Positions 21,483 through 26,071 of a stretch of DNA of 26,071 nt are shown here, piece by piece. The notes under the pieces are model-generated. The model did not search any database and had not been told where the DNA came from. It was given only the letters and a program-made list of their open reading frames with translations. Positions within the stretch are counted from its first letter, which is position 1. Each line of letters opens with the position of its first letter. Source of the stretch: W0P28-013 sp051870755 (lineage in GTDB: Bacteria > Bacteroidota > Bacteroidia > Bacteroidales > Paludibacteraceae); contig JBJECE010000037.1 of the NCBI GenBank assembly GCA_051870755.1, forward strand, positions 1 through 26,071, read 5' to 3'. The position numbers were made by a program, and so were the translations under genes.

Positions 21483-23186
21483 ATGAACAAAAAATCAATT
21501 CTGTTGACTGTGGCTGTGGCCGCATTGGTATTGTTTGCGTGCAAACCGCCAAAAGAATTTGTTGATCCGATCAACGTATCTGTAAATCCGTTGGAAATGC
21601 ACGCCGGTAAGGTGGAAGTTACCATCGACGGCACCTACCCCGTGAAGTATTTCCAAAAGAAAATGGTGATGACTGTTACTCCGGTGCTGAAATCGAAAAT
21701 TTCGTCTGCCGAATGGAGAGCCGATTCGAAAACCTATCAAGGCGAAAAAGTGAAAGACAACAACGATGTAATCAAATACAAAGTTGGTGGCGAGTACAAA
21801 CAAGTAGCCACGTTTGATTACAATCCCGAAATGGAAAGTTCGGAACTGTGGCTCGAAATCACCGGCAAACTCGGTAAAAAAGAGTTTACCATCGACCCGA
21901 TTAAAGTGGCTGATGGTGTGATTGTTACTCCGCTGTTGGTGGCTGTAGAAGCCGGCGAAGTTGAAACAAAAATCGAAAAAGACAACTTCCAACGCATCAT
22001 CGAAGAGAAACAAGAAGCCGAAATCCGATTCCTCATTCAACAATCGGAAGTGCGTAAATCGGAAATCAGCAGCGACGCTGTTGTGGCTCTGACAAAACGC
22101 ATCGACGAAGCCAACAAAGCTGCCAACCTCGAAATGACAGGTCTCGAAATTTCGTCGTACGCTTCGCCCGACGGTGGTTTGGATTTGAACGAAAAATTGG
22201 CCGAAAAACGCGACCAAGCTTCGCAAAAATATATCAACAAAGAGTTGAAAAAACTGAAAGCAACCGTTACCATCGACAGCAAATTCACGGCCGAAGACTG
22301 GGAAGGTTTCCAAGCATTGATGGAACAATCGAACATTCAGGACAAAGAGGTTATCTTGCGTGTGTTGTCGATGTACAGCGACCCCGAACAACGCGAAGCC
22401 GAAATCAAAAACCTGTCGGCTGCCTACAAAGCCATTGCCGATGAGATTTTGCCGCAACTGCGTCGCTCGAAAATGACGTTGGCTATAAACGTTATCGGTC
22501 GTTCGGATGCCGAAATCGACTCGCTGGCCAAAGCCAACCCCGACACCTTGTCGCTCGAAGAACTGCTCTACGCTGCTACTTTGACAGCCGATTTGGAACG
22601 TAAAGCCGAAATCTACACCAAAGTTACCGAACTCTATGCCGATGAATATCGCGGATTCAACAACCTTGGTGTGGTACGCTACGAGCAAGGCGACATTGAT
22701 GCTGCCGGTCGCGCATTTGCCAAAGCACTCGAACTCAACGCCAAAAATGCTGCCGTAAACTACAACTGCGGTGTAGTGGCACTTGTGAAAGGCGATGATG
22801 CCAAAGCCGAAGAATATTTTGGTAACGCCGGTGGCGTAGGCGAAAGCCTTGACCATGTAAATGGTGTATTGGCCATCCGTCGTGCCGACTACAAGAAAGC
22901 CGTAGAACTGTTTGGCGCAGCAAAAGTGAACAATGCTGCTTTGGCTAAAATTCTGACAAAAGATTATGCCGGCGCACGCTCGGTACTCGAAGGCGTTGAA
23001 AAACCGAATGCCCGCACCAATTATTTGTTGGCTGTGGTTGCCGCTCGTCAGAACGACCGCGCTGCTGTGGTTGCCAACTTGAAAAAAGCCATCGAAGCCG
23101 ACGGCGCTTGGAAAGAAAAAGCCGCTAAAGATGCCGAATTCTTGGCTTTTGCCGAAGATGCCGAATTTGCCGCTTTGGTAAAATAA
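21483..23186 (+). CDS. lipoprotein with OmpA-like segment and TPR repeats
   Basis: 567 residues from the ATG at 21483. The type II signal peptide ends LVLFAC (Cys20). The N-terminal part (about 30-170) is beta-rich (INVSVNPLEMHAGKVEVTIDG). Around 215-250 there is an OmpA-like segment, LEISSYASPDGGLDLNEKLAEKR, similar to peptidoglycan-associated domains in the SYASPDG..N..L...R pattern. From about 385 to the end lie TPR-type helical repeats (YRGFNNLGVVRYEQGDIDAAGRAFAKALEL and following). This combination is known in Bacteroidota envelope lipoproteins. The likely role is a scaffold linking envelope and peptidoglycan; partners are unknown. Codon use is strongly biased (GAA, AAA, GCC), as in highly expressed genes. 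A terminator follows. Confidence 0.85.
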   Translation: MNKKSILLTVAVAALVLFACKPPKEFVDPINVSVNPLEMHAGKVEVTIDGTYPVKYFQKKMVMTVTPVLKSKISSAEWRADSKTYQGEKVKDNNDVIKYKVGGEYKQVATFDYNPEMESSELWLEITGKLGKKEFTIDPIKVADGVIVTPLLVAVEAGEVETKIEKDNFQRIIEEKQEAEIRFLIQQSEVRKSEISSDAVVALTKRIDEANKAANLEMTGLEISSYASPDGGLDLNEKLAEKRDQASQKYINKELKKLKATVTIDSKFTAEDWEGFQALMEQSNIQDKEVILRVLSMYSDPEQREAEIKNLSAAYKAIADEILPQLRRSKMTLAINVIGRSDAEIDSLAKANPDTLSLEELLYAATLTADLERKAEIYTKVTELYADEYRGFNNLGVVRYEQGDIDAAGRAFAKALELNAKNAAVNYNCGVVALVKGDDAKAEEYFGNAGGVGESLDHVNGVLAIRRADYKKAVELFGAAKVNNAALAKILTKDYAGARSVLEGVEKPNARTNYLLAVVAARQNDRAAVVANLKKAIEADGAWKEKAAKDAEFLAFAEDAEFAALVK

Positions 23187-23207
23187 CTGATTGATAATCA
23201 TTAAAAG

Positions 23208-23236
23208 AAGGTCGGGCTATAAGTCCGGCCTTTTTT
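23208..23236 (+). terminator. intrinsic terminator of the TPR lipoprotein gene
   Basis: GGTCGG pairs with CCGGCC (one G-T pair) around a 9-nt loop, followed by six T. Confidence 0.9.
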
Positions 23237-23253
23237 GTTTTGGATATTATTTG

Positions 23254-23261
23254 TAATTTTG
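23254..23261 (+). promoter_or_regulatory. -7 element before the structured leader
   Basis: TAATTTTG; a TTTG at 23234-23237 gives a 16-bp spacer, shorter than usual. Confidence 0.45.
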
Positions 23262-23459
23262 CAAGCGAAATAGTATTTATTTGAACTTGTAGTTTTTATT
23301 CTCGCAACCTAAAATTCGCCAAAATTTTACAAGAGAATAAAGCGGTAAACAAAGTTCCATGCCCGTGTGGGCGTGGGCTGTTGCTACTTATTTATTTGTA
23401 AAACGGCGTTTGGCGATGCCTTGGTTGCGTAAATGAGTAAAACGGTTTACGCCTTTTTT
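23262..23459 (+). ncRNA. candidate structured leader or small RNA ending in a terminator
   Basis: About 190 nt before the XRE gene at 23460. Stems: TTTATTCTC (23295-23303) with GAGAATAAA (23333-23341), which encloses TAAAATT / AATTTTA; GCCC GTGT GGGC (23361-23372); and GCGTAAA (23427-23433) with TTTACGC (23446-23452) followed by C and six T, a typical terminator. The terminator's 3' arm can also pair with GCGGTAAAC (23342-23350), so two exclusive folds exist, as in riboswitches and attenuators. It may be a free small RNA or a leader that controls the regulator. I do not recognise the class. Confidence 0.45.
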
Positions 23460-23681
23460 ATGTCTGATTCAAAACTCCCACACATTGGGCAAATAGTTCG
23501 CCAAACGCTGAAAAAGCAGGGACGAACAGTTACATGGCTGGCGCAACAACTGCCTTGCGACAGGAGCAATGTCTATAAAATTTTTGCAAAACGAACGTTA
23601 GACACCGAATTATTGTTGACACTTTCGAAGGTTTTGGGTGTCGATTTCTTCCAAATTTACTCTTCCTTTTTGAAAAAATGA
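23460..23681 (+). CDS. small XRE-family DNA-binding protein
   Basis: 73 residues from the ATG at 23460. An in-frame ATG at 23433 would add nine residues (MSKTVYAFF) but lies inside the terminator-like hairpin, so I prefer the later start. The protein is a single helix-turn-helix domain: HIGQIVRQTLKKQGRTVTWLAQQLPCDRSNVYKIF, then TLDTELLLTLSKVLGVDFF. Proteins like this are common in Bacteroidota as solitary regulators. The start sits directly after the T-run of the leader's terminator, so expression probably depends on read-through. Target genes are unknown; the FISUMP operon begins 130 bp downstream and has its own promoter match. Confidence 0.8.
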   Translation: MSDSKLPHIGQIVRQTLKKQGRTVTWLAQQLPCDRSNVYKIFAKRTLDTELLLTLSKVLGVDFFQIYSSFLKK

Positions 23682-23750
23682 TGCCGATTCAGCACACTTT
23701 TGTGGCCGATGAGGCACTACAAAAAATCATCTGTTGCCGGCGAAAAAGCA

Positions 23751-23758
23751 TATTTTTG
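23751..23758 (+). promoter_or_regulatory. -7 element before the FISUMP lipoprotein operon
   Basis: TATTTTTG fits TAnnTTTG; the ATG lies 53 bp downstream. The -33 region is not conserved. Confidence 0.4.
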
Positions 23759-23811
23759 TGTTTTTAATAATGGTAACATACAACTTATTTATTAACACTA
23801 ATTTTTTTATT

Positions 23812-24510
23812 ATGAAACATCTGAAATTTTTTGCAGCCTTGTGCTGCGTAGCAGCAGCCTTTGCTGCTTGCGAGAAAAACGATGTAGAGTCTGCATCCGG
23901 CACCAAGAATGGCCACGCATACGTTGACCTTGGTTTGCCGAGCGGTCTGAAATGGGCAACTTGCAACGTAGGTGCCACTAAACCCGAAGAGTATGGCAAC
24001 TACTATGCTTGGGGAGAAACCGAACCAAAAGACTATTACGATTGGAGTACTTATAAATATAGTTCTGATGATGCTGAACTGACCAAGTACTGCACGGATA
24101 GTTATTATGGCAAAGATGGTTTTGCAGATAACAAAACCATACTCGACCCCGAAGACGATGCAGCTCGTGCTAATTGGGGCGGTAAGTGGCGTATACCTAC
24201 CTTGGCTGAATGGACGGAACTGCGTGAAAACTGTGCGTGGAAATGGACGGATGATTACAATGGTACAGGCGTCGCCGGACGAGTTGTAACCAGCATGACC
24301 AACGGCAACTCCATTTTTCTCCCTGCGGCGGGCTGGCGCGACTGCGACGATTTGCGCCGCGCTGGCCTCGACGGCATCTATTGGTCGAGTTCGCTCGACG
24401 CGGGCTGCCCGGGCGGCGCGTGGAGCGTGGGCTTCGCCTCGGACTATGTGTACAGTGACGACGATTTCTACCGCGTCTTCGGTCTATCCGTTCGTCCGGT
24501 ATTCAAATAA
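23812..24510 (+). CDS. FISUMP-domain lipoprotein
   Basis: 232 residues from the ATG at 23812; the 26-codon extension upstream overlaps the promoter. The type II signal peptide ends AAAFAAC (Cys20). After a short linker comes a FISUMP domain: AYVDLGLPSGLKWATCNVGA, YAWGETEPKDYYDW, WGGKWRIPTLAEWTEL, NGNSIFLPAAGWRD, IYWSSSL, GLSVRPV. It is anchored by lipid rather than by T9SS, unlike two left-end paralogues. From base 24319 on, the coding sequence turns sharply GC-rich compared with its first two thirds; the same happens in the second lipoprotein of this operon. The segment between LPAAG and VRPV is where the paralogues differ most. Likely surface-exposed binding protein; ligand unknown. Confidence 0.87.
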   Translation: MKHLKFFAALCCVAAAFAACEKNDVESASGTKNGHAYVDLGLPSGLKWATCNVGATKPEEYGNYYAWGETEPKDYYDWSTYKYSSDDAELTKYCTDSYYGKDGFADNKTILDPEDDAARANWGGKWRIPTLAEWTELRENCAWKWTDDYNGTGVAGRVVTSMTNGNSIFLPAAGWRDCDDLRRAGLDGIYWSSSLDAGCPGGAWSVGFASDYVYSDDDFYRVFGLSVRPVFK

Positions 24511-24542
24511 TCTAATATGGAATAATAAACGCTTCTACAAAT

Positions 24543-25151
24543 ATGATATTCAACAAAAAATTAACATTAGCGGATCTTTTGTACTATTTTGTATTCTTCC
24601 TTGCTATCGTTCTTGGTGTGGCGTTGACGGTCAGCATTTTTTGCATACTCATCAATTTGATGGCTAATACCACATTAACCATCAGTATTAAAGGGTGGTG
24701 GTTTTTTCTGTATAGGTTTCGCCACTACAGCTGGTTGTTCGAAGTAACCATACTCGTGCTTACGGCTGTCGTTGCCTTGATGGCATACCGAGGTAATTGC
24801 AAGGTGAACGAAGTTAAATTGTTGCTCGATATTCGGCAACAGTTAAATCGGCCGGAACACCGGGAAATACATCAATTATTGGAAACTACCACATCGACTG
24901 ACTCAGATTCTTCAATTATGAATTATTTGAATGAAAATAGAATGGCATTGTACAACTATTTGGGTACGCTCGAAGTACTTAATATATTATTGAAGAATGG
25001 TGTCATTACCAAGGATAATTTCCGTAATCAGTTTGGCTATCGTCTCGAAAATGTTGATAATTGTCTGCCATTGATGCAACACCTAAAGAATGAACGCGAG
25101 TATTGGAAGGATTTATTTGAATTAATTGAAATAACTAACTCAAAAAAATAG
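24543..25151 (+). CDS. two-helix membrane protein with cytoplasmic helical domain
   Basis: 202 residues. Two hydrophobic helices (about 12-38, YYFVFFLAIVLGVALTVSI, and 65-82, FEVTILVLTAVVALMAYRG) anchor it in the inner membrane. Residues about 90-202 are helical, charged and soluble (VKLLLDIRQQLNRPEHREIHQLLE, then MALYNYLGTLEVLNILLKNGVITKDNF), resembling DUF4760-type domains by eye. It lies 32 bp after one FISUMP lipoprotein gene and 5 bp before the other, so it is in the same operon. Lower G+C than the ends of its neighbours. I do not recognise a function; candidates are an accessory or signalling partner of the two lipoproteins, or an unrelated passenger. Confidence 0.75.
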   Translation: MIFNKKLTLADLLYYFVFFLAIVLGVALTVSIFCILINLMANTTLTISIKGWWFFLYRFRHYSWLFEVTILVLTAVVALMAYRGNCKVNEVKLLLDIRQQLNRPEHREIHQLLETTTSTDSDSSIMNYLNENRMALYNYLGTLEVLNILLKNGVITKDNFRNQFGYRLENVDNCLPLMQHLKNEREYWKDLFELIEITNSKK

Positions 25152-25156
25152 AAAGT

Positions 25157-25906
25157 ATGAAACAGATGAAATTTTTTGCAGCCGCGTGCTGCATGGCGGC
25201 TGTGTTTGCCGCCTGCGAGAAAAACGACCCTAATAATGGGACCAACAACATCCAAGCCGGTGCTACGGGCATCGAGAATGGTCACGAGTGGGTGGACCTT
25301 GGCTTGCCCAGCGGTACTAAGTGGGCAACCTGCAACGTAGGCGCCACCAAACCCGAAGAGTATGGCAACTACTACGCTTGGGGCGAAACCGAACCAAAAA
25401 CGACTTACAATGGTAGTACCTACAAATGGGCAACTGCTACATACAATGCAGAATATGATCAGTGGGATTTCAAACTAACCAAGTACAACACTAATCCTAA
25501 CGTAGGCATCGTAGATAACAAAACCGTACTCGATCCCGAAGACGATGCCGCTCGTGCTAATTGGGGTAGTAAGTGGCGCATGCCCACCGACGAAGAGTGG
25601 ACTGAATTGTGTGAAAATTGTGCATGGAAATGGACGGATGATTATAATGGTACAGGCATAGCAGGAGACGTTGTAACCGGTTTCAACGGCAACTTCATCT
25701 TCCTCCCTGCGGCGGGCTATCGCGGCCGTGATGACTTGGACGCCGCGTTCTACTACGGCATTTATTGGTCGAGTTCGCTCCACGCGTCGAGCGGCCCGGA
25801 AGATCCGATCGGCGCGTGGAGCGTGGACTTCGGCTCGGACTACGTGGAGAGGGACTACAACTACCGTTACGACGGTCATTCCGTCCGCGCGGTTCTTGGA
25901 GAATAA
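25157..25906 (+). CDS. FISUMP-domain lipoprotein
   Basis: 249 residues. The type II signal peptide (MKQMKFFAAACCMAAVFAAC) is nearly the same as that of the 23812 gene. The FISUMP domain shows EWVDLGLPSGTKWATCNVGA, YAWGETEPKTTY, WGSKWRMPTDEEWTEL, NGNFIFLPAAGYRG, GIYWSSSLHAS, GHSVRAV. From base 25703 the sequence becomes GC-rich. Compared with the 23812 paralogue, this last part keeps framework codons such as TATTGGTCGAGTTCGCTC but differs in length and in many residues, mostly at codons ending in C. It is the last gene of a three-gene operon and is followed at once by the 3' tail repeat, the 28-bp palindrome and a terminator. Likely surface-exposed; ligand unknown. Confidence 0.88.
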   Translation: MKQMKFFAAACCMAAVFAACEKNDPNNGTNNIQAGATGIENGHEWVDLGLPSGTKWATCNVGATKPEEYGNYYAWGETEPKTTYNGSTYKWATATYNAEYDQWDFKLTKYNTNPNVGIVDNKTVLDPEDDAARANWGSKWRMPTDEEWTELCENCAWKWTDDYNGTGIAGDVVTGFNGNFIFLPAAGYRGRDDLDAAFYYGIYWSSSLHASSGPEDPIGAWSVDFGSDYVERDYNYRYDGHSVRAVLGE

Positions 25907-25943
25907 GCCAAGCCCCCCAGTCCCCTGCCTACCGGCAGGCAGG
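25907..25943 (+). repeat. 37-bp 3' tail repeat
   Basis: Begins directly after the stop codon: GCCAAGCCCCCCAG, ending in the inverted repeat CCTGCC / GGCAGG. It is an inverted copy of 1575-1611 (33 of 37 positions). Confidence 0.85.
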
Positions 25944-25958
25944 TCCGCAAGAAACAAT

Positions 25959-25986
25959 GTAGGGACGCGGCGCGCCACGTCCCTAC
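25959..25986. repeat. 28-bp near-perfect palindrome, copy 2
   Basis: Exact reverse complement of 118-145; 52 bp after the stop at 25906. Confidence 0.85.
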
Positions 25987-26007
25987 AATTAGGAATTAGG
26001 AATTAGG
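25987..26007. repeat. three tandem AATTAGG units
   Basis: Three perfect 7-bp units between the palindrome and the terminator. Confidence 0.85.
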
Positions 26008-26010
26008 AAT

Positions 26011-26040
26011 GCGGAGTTTTTCTTGCTCCGCGTTTTGTTT
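26011..26040 (+). terminator. probable terminator of the FISUMP operon
   Basis: GCGGAG (26011-26016) pairs with CTCCGC (26026-26031), followed by GTTTTGTTTT. Confidence 0.7.
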
Positions 26041-26045
26041 TATTA

Positions 26046-26071
26046 CCCCTAAATCTGAAGTGCCCCCAAAA
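26046..26071. mobile_element. possible insertion-sequence end at the window edge
   Basis: CTGAAGTGCCCCCAAAA resembles the terminal inverted repeats of IS3-like elements from memory. Nothing of a transposase is visible and the window ends here. Confidence 0.15.

Noticed and set aside
21495..23201. 568-codon open frame on the minus strand
   Set aside because: It is antisense to the clear TPR lipoprotein gene and rich in F, G and V as expected for the reverse of a GAA/AAA-biased gene.
175..25906. A complete diversity-generating retroelement
   Set aside because: No reverse transcriptase, accessory protein or template repeat is present in the window; only possible target genes are seen.

Overview
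The window looks like chromosomal DNA of a Bacteroidota member, probably order Bacteroidales. Supporting this: promoters of the TTTG / TAnnTTTG type occur in front of many genes, no strong Shine-Dalgarno motifs are seen, a type IX secretion (T9SS) C-terminal sorting signal is present, lipoproteins are abundant, and there are five genes with the Fibrobacter succinogenes major paralogous (FISUMP) domain. No rRNA, tRNA, CRISPR array or complete transposase gene was seen.

Layout. 1-4173: a minus-strand cluster of secreted proteins (three FISUMP proteins and one short T9SS-sorted protein) separated by repeat-rich spacers. 4186-9234: gluQ (plus), a secreted lipoprotein (minus), an XRE-type regulator with a well-formed operator (minus), a small lipoprotein plus ribF (minus), and an esterase-like lipoprotein (plus) divergent from ribF. 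9397-10918: an AAA ATPase (DUF4143 type) bounded by two 40-bp direct copies of the uvrC 3' end, then uvrC itself. 12781-14497: a Bor-like lipoprotein, a candidate structured RNA of about 190 nt with its own promoter and terminator, a 32-residue peptide gene and a LytTR-domain membrane-anchored protein. 14627-17212: an ALDH / iron-alcohol dehydrogenase operon. 17443-19925: apt and mnmG, with two parS-like palindromes between them, followed by a 370-bp AT-rich gap. 20296-23186: a radical SAM/SPASM protein divergent from an OmpA-like/TPR lipoprotein. 23262-25906: a structured leader, a second XRE regulator, and a plus-strand FISUMP lipoprotein - membrane protein - FISUMP lipoprotein operon.

Functional reading. 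The middle is mostly housekeeping: tRNA modification (gluQ, mnmG), flavin synthesis (ribF), purine salvage (apt), nucleotide excision repair (uvrC), probable chromosome segregation sites (parS). The two ends are accessory surface-protein clusters. They carry the same 3' tail repeat and the same 28-bp palindrome in opposite orientation, so the roughly 24 kb between them is bounded by inverted repeats. The C-terminal ends of the FISUMP proteins look like the variable C-type-lectin-like surfaces that diversity-generating retroelements rewrite elsewhere, but no reverse transcriptase or template repeat is in this window. All functions are inferred from sequence by eye; no database search was run.
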